DNA of 64,000 bases, from positions 186,001-250,000 of the forward strand of contig NZ_JAKVIO010000001.1 of assembly GCF_022601895.1 (NCBI RefSeq), in the 5' to 3' direction. Below the pieces are notes generated by a model. That model ran no database searches. It saw only the letters and a program-made list of their open reading frames with translations, and was not told the DNA's origin. Positions 9,244-18,612 of the stretch are shown piece after piece (the first letter of the stretch is position 1; each line of letters opens with the position of its first letter). Made by a program: the position numbers and the translations under genes. This DNA is from Sphingomonas sp. LaA6.9. GTDB taxonomy: Bacteria > Pseudomonadota > Alphaproteobacteria > Sphingomonadales > Sphingomonadaceae.

Positions 9244-10827
9244 ATGTCTTCGCTTGTTACCTTCCGCAATGTGAGCTTTTCGACCGCTGACGGTCGGCCA
9301 CTTTTTACCGACATAACAACCGGCTTCGGGCGCGAGCGTGCGGGGCTGATCGGCCGCAACGGCGTGGGTAAGTCGACGCTGCTCCGCCTCGCCGCGGGCG
9401 AGTTCGCGCCGGGTTCGGGCGAGGTCGTCCGCACGGGCGTAGTCGGCACGTTGCGCCAGATCGTGCAGGTTGCGCTGCACGAAAACGTCGCGGATCTGTT
9501 CGGCGTGCGCCGGGTGCTCGATGCAACCGCGAGGGCGGAGGCAGGCACGGGGTTGGCCGAGGATCTGGCTGAGGCCGACTGGACGATCGCGCCGCGGATC
9601 GAGGAAGCGCTTGAGCAGGTCGGGCTCGCGGACGTGACCGTGGACCGGCCACTCGCCAAACTCAGCGGCGGGCAGCGCACGCGCGCCGCGCTGGCCGCGC
9701 TCATTTTCGCGGAACCCGACCTGATCCTGCTCGACGAGCCGACCAACAATCTCGATGCCGAGGGGCGTCTGGCTGTGGCGCGCGTGCTGCGCGACTGGCG
9801 CGGTGGCGCGATCGTCGTCAGTCATGATCGCGCGCTGCTTCGTGAAATGGACCGGATCGTCGAGCTGACGACGCTGGGGCTGAAATCCTATGGCGGGGAC
9901 TGGGAGCACTATGCCGCGCAAAAGGCGGAGGAGCTGGCGACCGCCGAGCGCCAGCTCGACAATGCGCAGAAGGAGACGAAGCGCGTCGAGCGCGAGGTGC
10001 AGGTCGCGCGTGAACGCAAGGCGCGGCGCGATGCGGCGGGTCGACGCAACGCCGCAAAGGGCGGCATGCCGAAGATCCTTCTCGGCGCGCGCGAGGATCG
10101 CGCCGAGCGGAGTGGTGGCAGCGCCAGCCGCCTCGCCGACCGGCTGCGCGGCGAGGCCGCCGAGGCTCTGGACGACGCGCGGGCAGGCGTCGAGCAACTG
10201 CGCGCGCTGCGCTTCGAGATTGCGCCGAGCGGCCTGCCCGCGGGGCGCACGGTGCTCGCCTTCGATCAGGTGACGGGCGGTCCCGCGCCCGATCACGCGG
10301 TGCTGCACGATTTGAGCTTCACGATTGTCGGACCCGAACGCGTGGCGCTGACCGGCCCCAATGGCTCTGGAAAATCGACCCTGCTGCGGCTCGCGGCCGG
10401 TCAGCTAGCACGGTCTTCAGGTCAGATTCGGCGCGGCCGCGTGGCGCTGCTCGACCAGCAGGTCGCGCTGCTCGATCCCGCGCAGACGATTCTCGACAAT
10501 TATCGCCGGCTCAACCCCGGAGAGAGCGAGAATGGCTGTCGCGCGGCGCTCGCGCGCTTCCTCTTTCGCGCCGATGCGGCCTTGCGCCGGGTTGGCGAAC
10601 TGAGCGGCGGCGAGATGCTGCGCGCCGGGCTGGCCTGTGTGCTCGGGGGTAGCGCACCGCCCGAGCTGCTGATGCTCGACGAACCGACCAACCACCTCGA
10701 CATCGCCTCGACCGAAGCGGTGGAGGCGGCGCTCAACGCGTTTGATGGTGCATTGCTCGTGGTCAGCCACGACCGCGATTTCCTCGACGCAATCGGGATC
10801 ACTCGGAGTATCGCCCTGAAGGGTTAG
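9244..10827 (+). CDS. ABC-F family ATPase
   Basis: Cytoplasmic twin-ATPase of the ABC-F class, 527 residues, without membrane segments; family members act on ribosomes or give antibiotic resistance. Two nucleotide-binding domains are visible: Walker [12 protein letters not shown] with signature [14 protein letters not shown] and Walker [16 protein letters not shown] in the first; Walker [12 protein letters not shown], signature [14 protein letters not shown] and [15 protein letters not shown] in the second. Between them is a charged, probably coiled-coil linker (about residues 220-290). Which ABC-F subgroup it belongs to cannot be decided by eye. It stops 4 bases inside the convergent LLM oxidoreductase gene. 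The 165 bp upstream hold no recognisable gene. Confidence 0.88.
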   Translation: MSSLVTFRNVSFSTADGRPLFTDITTGFGRERAGLIGRNGVGKSTLLRLAAGEFAPGSGEVVRTGVVGTLRQIVQVALHENVADLFGVRRVLDATARAEAGTGLAEDLAEADWTIAPRIEEALEQVGLADVTVDRPLAKLSGGQRTRAALAALIFAEPDLILLDEPTNNLDAEGRLAVARVLRDWRGGAIVVSHDRALLREMDRIVELTTLGLKSYGGDWEHYAAQKAEELATAERQLDNAQKETKRVEREVQVARERKARRDAAGRRNAAKGGMPKILLGAREDRAERSGGSASRLADRLRGEAAEALDDARAGVEQLRALRFEIAPSGLPAGRTVLAFDQVTGGPAPDHAVLHDLSFTIVGPERVALTGPNGSGKSTLLRLAAGQLARSSGQIRRGRVALLDQQVALLDPAQTILDNYRRLNPGESENGCRAALARFLFRADAALRRVGELSGGEMLRAGLACVLGGSAPPELLMLDEPTNHLDIASTEAVEAALNAFDGALLVVSHDRDFLDAIGITRSIALKG

Positions 10828-11828
10828 GCAGCGACGGTGTCGGCGAGTGCGTTGTGGACATCCATCGCGATGCTGAACGAGCGCTTGCGCGCCTCATGAT
10901 CGAACATCTGGCACGCGATGATCAGCTCGTCCGCATGTGTGCGCTCGAGGAAAGCCGCCACCTTGCGCTGCACCGTGTCGAAAGATCCGATCGCCGAGGC
11001 CTGCAGCACATGATCAAGCATCGCGACCGCATTGGGGGGAAGCGTGTCGCGATAGCCGGGAACGGGCGGGGGAAGCTGGCGCGGATTGCCCGTGCGCAGC
11101 GCGACGAACGCCTGCTGCATCGAACTCGCGAGCAGTTCGGCCTCTTCGTCGGTATCCGCGGCGAAGATATTGAATCCCGCCATCACATAGGGTCGGGCAA
11201 GCTGTGCGGAGGGCTGGAAGTTCCGCCGGTAGAGCGCAATCGCCTCGTCCAGATCACCCGGCGCGAAATGCGAGGCAAAGGCATAGGGCAGGCCGAGGAT
11301 CGCGGCGAGCTGCGCTCCGAACAGGCTTGAGCCGAGGATGTAGAGCGGCACATTCTCGCCCGCGCCGGGCACCGCCATGATGCCGAGCTGCGGATCGCCT
11401 GCCAGATAGCCCTGAAGCTCGACCACATCGCGCGGGAACTGGTTGGGGTCGGTGTCGAGATTGCGTCTCAGCGCACGCGCCACCGTCATGTCCGAGCCAG
11501 GCGCGCGGCCGAGGCCGAGATCGATGCGTCCGGGATGGAGCGCGTTCAATGTCCCGAACTGCTCGGCGATTACCAGCGGCGAATGGTTGGGCAGCATGAT
11601 CCCGCCCGCACCGACGCGGATCGTCGCGGTGCCGCCTGCGACATAGGCGAGTGCGACCGCGGTCGCGGCGCTCGCGATCCCCGCCATCCCGTGATGCTCG
11701 GCCATCCAGAAGCGTTTGTAGCCAAGCGCCTCCGCATGGCGCGCGAGATCGAGCGAGTTGGCGAGCGCCTGCCCCGCATTGCTGCCTTCGACGATCGAGG
11801 AGAGGTCGAGTACCGAGAATGCTGTCAT
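10824..11828 (-). CDS. LLM-class flavin-dependent oxidoreductase
   Basis: Luciferase-like monooxygenase-fold enzyme of about 334 residues, using FMNH2 or F420-type cofactors; the MsnO8/YhbW-like subgroup is most similar by pattern. Family signatures are [40 protein letters not shown] and [13 protein letters not shown]. The start at 11828 ([15 protein letters not shown]) matches the usual family N-terminus; an upstream in-frame ATG adds an unrelated leader. Substrate unknown. The 219 bp upstream contain a cloverleaf palindrome (separate entry) rather than a gene. Confidence 0.85.
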   Translation of the reverse strand: MTAFSVLDLSSIVEGSNAGQALANSLDLARHAEALGYKRFWMAEHHGMAGIASAATAVALAYVAGGTATIRVGAGGIMLPNHSPLVIAEQFGTLNALHPGRIDLGLGRAPGSDMTVARALRRNLDTDPNQFPRDVVELQGYLAGDPQLGIMAVPGAGENVPLYILGSSLFGAQLAAILGLPYAFASHFAPGDLDEAIALYRRNFQPSAQLARPYVMAGFNIFAADTDEEAELLASSMQQAFVALRTGNPRQLPPPVPGYRDTLPPNAVAMLDHVLQASAIGSFDTVQRKVAAFLERTHADELIIACQMFDHEARKRSFSIAMDVHNALADTVAA

Positions 11829-11927
11829 GCGGCTGAATATGGTGCGGTATCCTGCAAGGGCAATGATCGGATATCTGTTGCCGCAGAGAGCAGAAGTTTT
11901 GGCCGCGCCATACACCGCACACCTGCC

Positions 11928-12022
11928 GTCATCCCGGACTTGATCCGGGATCCATGAACACGATTTCGATCGTCATTCGGACAGGTTCGTGTTCATGGAT
12001 GCTGAATCAAGTTCAGCATGAC
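11928..12022. repeat. cloverleaf intergenic palindrome (type 1)
   Basis: An outer 5-bp stem (GTCAT/ATGAC) encloses three hairpins: ATCCCGGA...TCCGGGAT (8 bp), TCCATGAACACGA...TCGTGTTCATGGA (13 bp, 11951-11963 and 11987-11999) and GCTGAA...TTCAGC (6 bp). It lies upstream of the LLM gene and directly after the glcB stop codon, so it may also end the glcB transcript. Elements beginning CATCCCGGACTTGATCCGGG are common between sphingomonad genes. Confidence 0.75.
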
Positions 12023-12047
12023 AACTTGTGCGCGCGTCGAACCGGAC

Positions 12048-14153
12048 TTACCCCAGCGCCTTGACCTTTGCGCGGAAGCGGTGGAGCAGCGGTTCGGTAT
12101 AGCCATTGGGTTGCGACACCCCCTCGAACACCAGCGCATGCGCCGCCTGAAAGGCGAGGCTCTCATCCTCGCGCCCCGACATCGGCTGATAGAGCGGATC
12201 GCCCGCATTCTGACCGTCGACCTTCTCAGCCATGCGCCTGAGCGCCGCCTCGGCCTGATCGGTGGTGGCGACGCCGTGGAGCAGCCAGTTGGCCATGTGC
12301 TGTGAGGAGATGCGCAGCGTCGCGCGATCCTCCATCAGCCCGATATCGTTGATGTCGGGAACCTTGGAGCATCCGACGCCCTGATCGACCCAGCGCACGA
12401 CATAGCCGAGAATGCCCTGCGCGTTATTGTCGAGTTCGCGCGTGATCTCGTCCTGGGTCCAGTTGCGGCCGAGCGCGAGCGGCACGGTCAGTAGCGCGTC
12501 GAGCGATGGGACGGCGTCGCCCTTGAGTCGCTCCTGCACCGCAAAGACATCGACCTGATGATAATGCAGCGCATGCAGCGTCGCCGCGGTAGGTGAGGGC
12601 ACCCAGGCGGTGTTGGCGCCCGCCCTGGGGTGCCCGATCTTCTGCTCCATCATGTCGGCCATGCGATCGGGCGCGGCCCACATGCCCTTGCCGATCTGCG
12701 CGCGGCCCGAGAGGCCGTGCTTCAGGCCGATGCGGACATTGCGGTCCTCATAGGCCTGGATCCAGGCGCTTGTCTTCATTTCGGCCTTGGGGATCATCGG
12801 CCCCGCCTGCATCGAGGTATGCATCTCGTCGCCGGTGCGGTCGAGGAAGCCCGTGTTGATGAAGCAGATGCGGTCCCTCACCGCATGGATGCACGCGGCG
12901 AGATTTGCCGATGTGCGGCGCTCCTCGTCCATCACGCCGACCTTCAGCGTATGGCGCTGAAGCCCAAGCAGGTCCTCGACCGCGTCGAACAGCCGGTTGG
13001 TGAACGCCGCCTCGTCCGGCCCGTGCATCTTGGGCTTTACGATATAGACCGAACCCGCCTTGCTGTTGCGCAGGCCGCCCACGGCTTTCAGGTCATGGAG
13101 TGCGATCAGGCTGGTGACGATGCCGTCGAGAATACCCTCGGGCGCCTCGCCGCCATCGGGCAGCGTGATTGCGGGGGTCGTCATCAAATGCCCGACATTG
13201 CGCACGAAGAGCAGGCTGCGGCCGGGCAGCGTGACGACCGATCCGTCAGCCGCAGTATAGTTGCGATCGCCGTTCAGGCGCCGCGTCATCATCGCGCCGT
13301 TCTTCTCGAACGTATCTTCCAGATCGCCCTTCATCAGGCCGAGCCAGTTGGCATAGGCGGCGACCTTGTCCTCGGCGTCGACCGCCGCGATCGAATCCTC
13401 GAGGTCGCAGATCGTGGTCAGCGCGGATTCGAGGATGACGTCGGCGATCCCCGCGGGATCGTCCCTGCCGATTGGATGATTGCGGTCGAAGACGACTTCG
13501 ATGTGAAGCCCGTTGTGGCGGAACAGGCGGCCGAGCTTGGACTTGCCGACATATTGGCCGGGGTCACGGATCGCGATGCCCTGTTCGGGGTTCGCCAGAT
13601 CCGCCCAGCTTCCTTCGGCCAACGGCACCGCCTCGTCGAGAAACGCCCTGGCGCGCGCGATCACCTGCGCGCCGCGCGCCGCGTCATAGCCCTTGCCCGC
13701 AGGGGCGCCCGGGATCGCGTCGGTGCCATAGAGCGCGTCGTACAGGCTTCCCCAGCGCGCATTGGCGGCATTGAGCAGGAAGCGTGCATTGAGGATGGGG
13801 ACGACGAGCTGCGGCCCCGCGAGCGTCGCAACCTCGGCATCGACATTAGCGGTGCCGATCGCGAAGGGCGCGGGTTCGGGCGCCAGATAGCCGATCTCTT
13901 CCAGAAAGCCCCGATAGGCATCGCCGTCGATCGGCTGGCCGACGCGCTGGGCATGCCAGGCGTCGATCTTTTCCTGCAGCGCGTCGCGCTGTGCGAGCAG
14001 CGTCCGATTTTCGGGGGCGAAGTTCGCGAAGATGGCGGCGGTGCCCGCCCAGAACGCATCGGTTTCGATGCCCGTGCCGGGCAGGGCACGGCTTTCGATG
14101 AAGTTCGCGAGCACCTCGGCAACCTTCAGCCCGGCGCGATCGACCATCGTCAT
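12048..14153 (-). CDS. glcB: malate synthase G
   Basis: Condenses glyoxylate with acetyl-CoA to malate, the second step of the glyoxylate shunt. 701 residues, close to the usual length of about 720 for isoform G. Recognisable segments include [56 protein letters not shown] and the C-terminal [13 protein letters not shown]. The N-terminus [20 protein letters not shown] fits the family; the start could also be the ATG two codons later. It is divergent from a LysR gene with an operator-like inverted repeat between them, suggesting LysR-controlled expression. Isocitrate lyase is not in the window. Confidence 0.95.
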   Translation of the reverse strand: MTMVDRAGLKVAEVLANFIESRALPGTGIETDAFWAGTAAIFANFAPENRTLLAQRDALQEKIDAWHAQRVGQPIDGDAYRGFLEEIGYLAPEPAPFAIGTANVDAEVATLAGPQLVVPILNARFLLNAANARWGSLYDALYGTDAIPGAPAGKGYDAARGAQVIARARAFLDEAVPLAEGSWADLANPEQGIAIRDPGQYVGKSKLGRLFRHNGLHIEVVFDRNHPIGRDDPAGIADVILESALTTICDLEDSIAAVDAEDKVAAYANWLGLMKGDLEDTFEKNGAMMTRRLNGDRNYTAADGSVVTLPGRSLLFVRNVGHLMTTPAITLPDGGEAPEGILDGIVTSLIALHDLKAVGGLRNSKAGSVYIVKPKMHGPDEAAFTNRLFDAVEDLLGLQRHTLKVGVMDEERRTSANLAACIHAVRDRICFINTGFLDRTGDEMHTSMQAGPMIPKAEMKTSAWIQAYEDRNVRIGLKHGLSGRAQIGKGMWAAPDRMADMMEQKIGHPRAGANTAWVPSPTAATLHALHYHQVDVFAVQERLKGDAVPSLDALLTVPLALGRNWTQDEITRELDNNAQGILGYVVRWVDQGVGCSKVPDINDIGLMEDRATLRISSQHMANWLLHGVATTDQAEAALRRMAEKVDGQNAGDPLYQPMSGREDESLAFQAAHALVFEGVSQPNGYTEPLLHRFRAKVKALG

Positions 14154-14200
14154 CCTGATTCTCCATTTGGCAACGTACAGCCGCTCTAGCAGGCACGCGA

Positions 14201-14221
14201 TTTGATCGGTAGACGATCAAA
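14201..14221. promoter_or_regulatory. LysR-type operator candidate between glcB and lysR-like gene
   Basis: Perfect 8-bp inverted repeat TTTGATCG-N5-CGATCAAA centred in the 98-bp divergent intergenic region. It contains the T-N11-A spacing typical of LysR-family recognition sites and is placed to control both glcB and the regulator. No experimental support. Confidence 0.55.
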
Positions 14222-14251
14222 ATAGAAAGCTGTTTCAACTCTGGTGAAAAA

Positions 14252-15145
14252 ATGGATCAGGACTACGCGCTGTTCGTCCGCGTCGTGGAAAGCGGCAGCA
14301 TCTCGGCCGCGGCGCGCGCACTGAGGCTCTCGCCCGCAATGGTCTCCAAGCGGCTCGCACGATTGGAAGCCCGGCTGGGCACGCGGCTGGCGCACCGCAC
14401 GACACGGCGGCTCGTCACGACCGAGGCGGGGCAGCGCTTCTACGACGATCTCGTTCGCATCCTCGCCGCGGCGAGCGAGGCCGAGGCGCGTATCGCGGGG
14501 CACGGCGTACCCGCCGGACGACTGCGCGTGACCGCGCCGACCTCGTTCGGGCGCATGCATGTGGCGCCTCACATCAAGCCCTTTCTCGACCGGCATCCGA
14601 GGATAGCGCTCGAACTCGATCTCAGCGACGGTTTTACCGACCTGATTGGTGGTCGCTTCGATCTGGCGATCCGGATCGGCGGTGCGGTGGAAGGCAATCT
14701 GGTCGCGCATCGGCTGGCGGCGAACCGGCGTATCCTGTGCGCCGCGCCCGGCTATCTGGCAGAGGCAGAGGCACTCATGACGTTGCCCGACCTCGCGCGC
14801 CACCATTTGCTCGCCGCCGAGAACCAGTTGCCCTGGCGTATCGAGGGACCGGACGGGTTGACCGTGATCGACGGGGAAAGCGTGGTGCGCACCAATTCGA
14901 GCGAAGTTGTCCGCGAGCTCGCGATCAGCGGCATGGGCATCGCGCTGCGCTCGACCTGGGATATTGCCGAAGAATTGCGCCGCGGAAAGCTTGTCCGCGT
15001 GCTTCCGACGCATGAGGGCGCAACCGATGTGAGCATTCAGGCGGTCTATCCCCGCGCTGAACTCACCCCTGCGCCCGTCCGTCTGTTCGCAGAATGGCTC
15101 GGATCGATTTTTGCGCCCGTTCCGCCATGGGAGGATGCGCGATAG
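14252..15145 (+). CDS. LysR-family transcriptional regulator
   Basis: 297-residue regulator. The N-terminal winged helix-turn-helix reads VVESGSISAAARALRLSPAM, and the C-terminal substrate-binding domain begins around GRLRVTAPTSFGRMHVAPHI, typical of the CrgA/DsdC-like group. The effector is unknown. Its divergent arrangement with glcB and the inverted repeat between them suggest it controls malate synthase and itself. The start ATG at 14252 gives MDQDYALFVRVV, which is right for the family. Confidence 0.9.
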   Translation: MDQDYALFVRVVESGSISAAARALRLSPAMVSKRLARLEARLGTRLAHRTTRRLVTTEAGQRFYDDLVRILAAASEAEARIAGHGVPAGRLRVTAPTSFGRMHVAPHIKPFLDRHPRIALELDLSDGFTDLIGGRFDLAIRIGGAVEGNLVAHRLAANRRILCAAPGYLAEAEALMTLPDLARHHLLAAENQLPWRIEGPDGLTVIDGESVVRTNSSEVVRELAISGMGIALRSTWDIAEELRRGKLVRVLPTHEGATDVSIQAVYPRAELTPAPVRLFAEWLGSIFAPVPPWEDAR

Positions 15146-15154
15146 CGTCGGGGG

Positions 15155-15847
15155 TCAGGCGGCGACGCACCAGATAACGAGCGCGAAGCGCGCCAGGCCT
15201 GCATTCGGCAGCGTGCGATGCGGCGTGAAGCGATCGAGAAACAATGCGCTGCCGGCGGGACATGCGGGTTGCGCGCGCGGCAAGTCGGCGAGGGTCGCGT
15301 CCTCGATCCGATATCCGTCATCACGCACATGCGGAAAGGGCGCGGCGCGCTTTCCGGCGATCAGTTCGAGCCCGCCGCTGTCCGGCCCCGTATCCATCAG
15401 CGGCAGCCATGCGGTGATGCAGACTCGCCCGCAGTGCGTTTCATCAGCAATGGCGACGTCCGAATGCCAGCCATGGCGCTCCTCGGGGAACGCCGCGATG
15501 CTGGCGCGCACGCGCACGATGGCGTCGGAGATTTCGCGTCCCGCAAGCCGCTCGGCGGCGGCGCGAAGCATGCAGGACTGCGCCAGTGTGGACAGGCGCC
15601 GGCCATGATGCGCGTCGGTGCAAAGCGCGAGGCGCAGCAGGTTCGCATAGGGACGATCGCGGATCGCGATGCCGTCCAATCGGCCTTCGAGCGGAAGATC
15701 CGGCCGACTGTGCTCGAATGGCAGGTGCAGGGCGCGCGCGACGCGATCGATATGATCGCTGATGTCGTCGCGCGCGGCAGTCACCAGTTCGGGATCGAAA
15801 AGCGATACCGTATCATAGCCCTGCACATCGAAAGCTGCATTCGTCAT
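15155..15847 (-). CDS. phytanoyl-CoA dioxygenase-like Fe(II)/2-oxoglutarate oxygenase
   Basis: 230-residue protein with the facial-triad pattern HSDVA (His-X-Asp) near residue 125 and a distal FTPHRTLPNAG near residue 212, typical of PhyH-like oxygenases that hydroxylate a small substrate using 2-oxoglutarate. The middle segment GGLELIAGKRAAPFPHV resembles the PhyH substrate-lid strand. Substrate unknown. It runs tail-to-tail with the upstream LysR gene (9 bp apart) and is separated from the CaiB-like gene by 82 bp that contain only a weak CTGC/GCAG hairpin, so it may or may not be co-transcribed with the catabolic operon. Confidence 0.7.
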   Translation of the reverse strand: MTNAAFDVQGYDTVSLFDPELVTAARDDISDHIDRVARALHLPFEHSRPDLPLEGRLDGIAIRDRPYANLLRLALCTDAHHGRRLSTLAQSCMLRAAAERLAGREISDAIVRVRASIAAFPEERHGWHSDVAIADETHCGRVCITAWLPLMDTGPDSGGLELIAGKRAAPFPHVRDDGYRIEDATLADLPRAQPACPAGSALFLDRFTPHRTLPNAGLARFALVIWCVAA

Positions 15848-15929
15848 CGTCAGCCGGACGCTCCATGCGGTCGTGAGCTTCTGCCTTTGCAGCGGGCTCC
15901 GGTCGATGCAACCCTTAGAACGAAAGCCG

Positions 15930-17072
15930 TTACTTCCCGGCGATCACGGCAAGCGCGGCAAGGATCGCCTCGGTGTCCGCACCCGGTTGCGGAAGTGCCG
16001 ATGCCGCCGCCGCCAGTTGTCCGTCGAACGCGATCGGGAGCGCGGGCAGGCGCGTTTCGCGGCCATCGGGCAGCGTTACGGGTTCGAGCGCGCCCGAGGC
16101 GTTGAGATGCGGATCGTCGAACATGTCTTCGGGCTTGCCGATCGGCGCGAAGGGCAGGCCGGTGCCTTCGAGCCGTTCGATCACCTCGGCGCGCGTAAAA
16201 TTCGCGATCAGCGCGCGGATCTGCGGCAGGATGCGGTCGCGCTGGAGCACGCGCTCGTTGTTCCTGCGCAGACCTTCATCCGCCCAGAGCTCGTCGAGGC
16301 CGAAAAGCTTGCAGAATTTTTCCCACAGTGCATCGGTGACGACGCCGATGAAGACGGGATCGTCCTGCGTCTCGAACACGTCGTAGATCGCCCACGCCGA
16401 GATGCGCGCGGGCATCGGGCTGGCGGGCTTACCGGTGACCGCGAGCTGCGCCATGTGCTGGCCGACGAGATAGACGGTGGTTTCGAACAGCGAGGCCTGA
16501 ACGAGCTTGCCCTTGCCCGTGCGGTGCCGCTCCTCGAGCGCGGCGAGTACGCCGATGACGCCGAACATGCCGCCTGTGACGTCGATCACGCTCGATCCGG
16601 CGCGCAGGGGCTGGCCCGGTGGGCCGGTCATATAGGCAAGGCCGCCCATCATCTGCGCCACTTCGTCCAATGCGGTGCGCTTTTCATAGGGGCCGGGGAG
16701 GAAGCCCTTGGCCGAGCAATAGATCAGCCGCGGATTGACTTCTGACAGCGCGTCATAGCCGAGCCCGAGCCTGTCGAGCGCGCCCGGGCGGAAATTCTCG
16801 ATCAGGATATCGGCATCGGCCGCGAGCGCCTTCGCGGTCGCAAGGCCATCTTCCGATTTGAGGTCGAGGCTGATGCTCTTCTTGTGGCGGTTGTACATCG
16901 GGAAATAGCCCGCGCCCGAACCCAGCAGAGTGCGCGTCTTGTCGCCCTCGGCGGGCTCGACGCGGACGACTTCGGCGCCAAGCGCTGCAAGGATCGCACC
17001 CGCGGCGGGACCCATCACCATATGCGTGAACTCGACGACTTTGAGGCCGGCGAGCGGCTGTGGCGCGCTCAT
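15930..17072 (-). CDS. CaiB/BaiF-family (class III) CoA-transferase
   Basis: Transfers CoA between carboxylic acids; 380 residues, normal length. It begins LAGLKVVEFTHMVMGPAAGA and VRVEPAEGDKTRTLLG, the class III signature; an NRHKKSISLDLKSEDG segment and the likely catalytic aspartate region KRTALDEVAQMMGG follow. It is the last gene of a tightly coupled leftward operon (ATG overlaps the HMG-CoA-lyase-like stop by 4 bases). Next to a LeuCD-like hydratase and a lyase of the HMG-CoA family, it most plausibly activates a hydroxylated dicarboxylate to its CoA thioester before cleavage; this role is inference. Confidence 0.88.
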   Translation of the reverse strand: MSAPQPLAGLKVVEFTHMVMGPAAGAILAALGAEVVRVEPAEGDKTRTLLGSGAGYFPMYNRHKKSISLDLKSEDGLATAKALAADADILIENFRPGALDRLGLGYDALSEVNPRLIYCSAKGFLPGPYEKRTALDEVAQMMGGLAYMTGPPGQPLRAGSSVIDVTGGMFGVIGVLAALEERHRTGKGKLVQASLFETTVYLVGQHMAQLAVTGKPASPMPARISAWAIYDVFETQDDPVFIGVVTDALWEKFCKLFGLDELWADEGLRRNNERVLQRDRILPQIRALIANFTRAEVIERLEGTGLPFAPIGKPEDMFDDPHLNASGALEPVTLPDGRETRLPALPIAFDGQLAAAASALPQPGADTEAILAALAVIAGK

Positions 17073-17998
17073 GCCGCCACCTGCGCGAAACCGAGCGGCA
17101 GGCCCGCATCGGGCGTGAAGCCATAGAGCGGCTCGCCGGGCAGCGCATCCGCGATGATCCCGCGCACCTTCAGCAGCTTTTCGAGGTCGATCCCGGTTTC
17201 ATAACCCATGGCCGCGAGCATGAAGACCAGGTCCTCCGTAACGATATTGCCCGATGCGCCCGGCGCGAAGGGGCAACCGCCAAGGCCGCCCAGCGAGGCG
17301 TCGAGCGTGGTGATGCCTTCCTCAAGCCCCGCAAGCGCATTGGCGAGACCAAGCCCGCGCGTGTTGTGAAGGTGGAGCGTATTGAGCCTGTCCGCGCCGA
17401 TCTCCCCCTTCACACGGCGGACGAGGCGCTTCACCTGCGCGGGGTTGGCATAGCCAGTCGTGTCGGAAAGCCCGACCTCTACCGCGCCCGCCTCGATCGC
17501 GGCGGTGGCAAGGCGGACGACATTGTCCTCGCTCACCGGCCCCTCGATCGTGCAGCCGAATGCGGTCGCGAGGCCAACCTCGAAATGCGGTCGCGCTTTG
17601 GCGGGCTGCGCCGCGACCAGTTCGGCAATCGCGCGGATCTCGGCCACCATCGCGGCGTGATCCTTGCGGACGTTCTTCAGGCTGTGCGTTTCGGACATCG
17701 AAAAGGGGATCGACATCTTTTCCGCGCCCACGGCGATCGCGCGCTCAGCGCCCTTCAGATTGGGAACGAGCACCGCGACCGAAAGCCCTTCGATCCCCTT
17801 CGCGAAGGCGATCAGTTCGGCGGTGTCGGCCATCTGGGGGAGGAGCGAGGGCGGCACGAAGCTGCCCACCTCGATCTCGGGCACGCCAGCCGCCGCTTCG
17901 GCGGCGATCCACGCCTTTTTGGCTTCGAGCGGCATCACCCTGTCGATGCTCTGCAACCCGTCACGCGGGCCGACCTCGCTGATATGAATACGCGTCAT
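17069..17998 (-). CDS. hydroxymethylglutaryl-CoA lyase-like enzyme
   Basis: Metal-dependent aldol-type lyase of the DRE-TIM family that splits 3-hydroxy-3-methylacyl-CoA thioesters; 309 residues. Visible are the N-terminal metal and catalytic region ISEVGPRDGLQSI, the ALVPNLKGAERAIA strand, and GLGGCPFAPGASGNIVTEDL, which holds the conserved cysteine loop of HMG-CoA lyases. Classic function would be leucine catabolism, but this copy is coupled by 4-base overlaps to LeuD-like and CaiB genes and lies 40 kb from the leucine operon in this window. It may therefore cleave a different 3-hydroxy-acyl-CoA such as a citramalyl- or dimethylmalyl-CoA; that is inference. ATG at 17998. Confidence 0.85.
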   Translation of the reverse strand: MTRIHISEVGPRDGLQSIDRVMPLEAKKAWIAAEAAAGVPEIEVGSFVPPSLLPQMADTAELIAFAKGIEGLSVAVLVPNLKGAERAIAVGAEKMSIPFSMSETHSLKNVRKDHAAMVAEIRAIAELVAAQPAKARPHFEVGLATAFGCTIEGPVSEDNVVRLATAAIEAGAVEVGLSDTTGYANPAQVKRLVRRVKGEIGADRLNTLHLHNTRGLGLANALAGLEEGITTLDASLGGLGGCPFAPGASGNIVTEDLVFMLAAMGYETGIDLEKLLKVRGIIADALPGEPLYGFTPDAGLPLGFAQVAA

Positions 17999-18612
17999 GC
18001 GGGCAATTCTCCGAGATAGATCCACGGCCGCGCCTTCCGGTCGGCGGCCTGAAAGGCGGTAATTTCCGCCCTGCGCTTGAAGGTGAGGTCGATCGCGTCG
18101 AGCCCTTCGAGGAGCATCGCGCGCGCTTCGGCGCCGATATCGAACGACCAGTGGCGGCCGTCACCAAGGCTGACGCGCTGCTGTTCGAGGTCGACCGTGA
18201 CCGGACCGCCATCCGCCGCGATCTCCGCGACCGCCTCGGCGGGAAGGACGACAGGCACGATGCCGTTGCGCGTGCAGTTGCCCGCGAAGATCGGCGCGAA
18301 GCCGGGCGCGATCACCGCACGGATGCCATATTCGGCAAGCGCCCAGACCGCGTGCTCGCGGCTCGACCCGCAGCCGAAATTGGTCCCGCCAAGGATCATC
18401 TGTGCCTCAGCGAAAGCGGGCTGGTTGAGTATGAATTCGGGATTGGGATCCCGCCCGCCCGGCGTCAGATAACGCCAGGCCGAGAACAGCCCTTCGGCAA
18501 GCCCGGTCTTGCCCGTGCTCTTCATCTCGCGCGAGGGGATGATCGCGTCGGTATCGATATTGTCGCGGATCAGCGGCGCGGCGATTGCTGTCAGCTTCGT
18601 GAAGGGCGTCAT
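17995..18612 (-). CDS. LeuD-like dehydratase/isomerase small subunit
   Basis: Swivelling-domain subunit of an aconitase-family hydro-lyase, 205 residues. Motifs are IRDNIDTDAIIPSREMKS near the N-terminus and GGTNFGCGSSREHAVWALAE, the conserved LeuD substrate loop. The partner is the adjacent LeuC-like gene (4-base overlap). No leuA or leuB is present; the neighbours are a CoA-transferase, a lyase and hydrolases. A catabolic methyl-substituted malate hydratase (citraconate or dimethylmaleate hydratase type) is therefore more likely than leucine synthesis. That choice is inference from context; family membership is clear. Confidence 0.88.
   Translation of the reverse strand: MTPFTKLTAIAAPLIRDNIDTDAIIPSREMKSTGKTGLAEGLFSAWRYLTPGGRDPNPEFILNQPAFAEAQMILGGTNFGCGSSREHAVWALAEYGIRAVIAPGFAPIFAGNCTRNGIVPVVLPAEAVAEIAADGGPVTVDLEQQRVSLGDGRHWSFDIGAEARAMLLEGLDAIDLTFKRRAEITAFQAADRKARPWIYLGELPA

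Noticed and set aside
12630-14189. 519-codon open frame opposite glcB
   Set aside because: Arginine/aspartate-rich antisense shadow created by the GC-rich codons of a clearly recognised malate synthase.
17069-18612. LeuD/LeuC-like genes as part of leucine biosynthesis
   Set aside because: No leuA or leuB nearby, and they are translationally coupled to CaiB and HMG-CoA-lyase-like genes; a catabolic hydratase is more consistent, though not proven.
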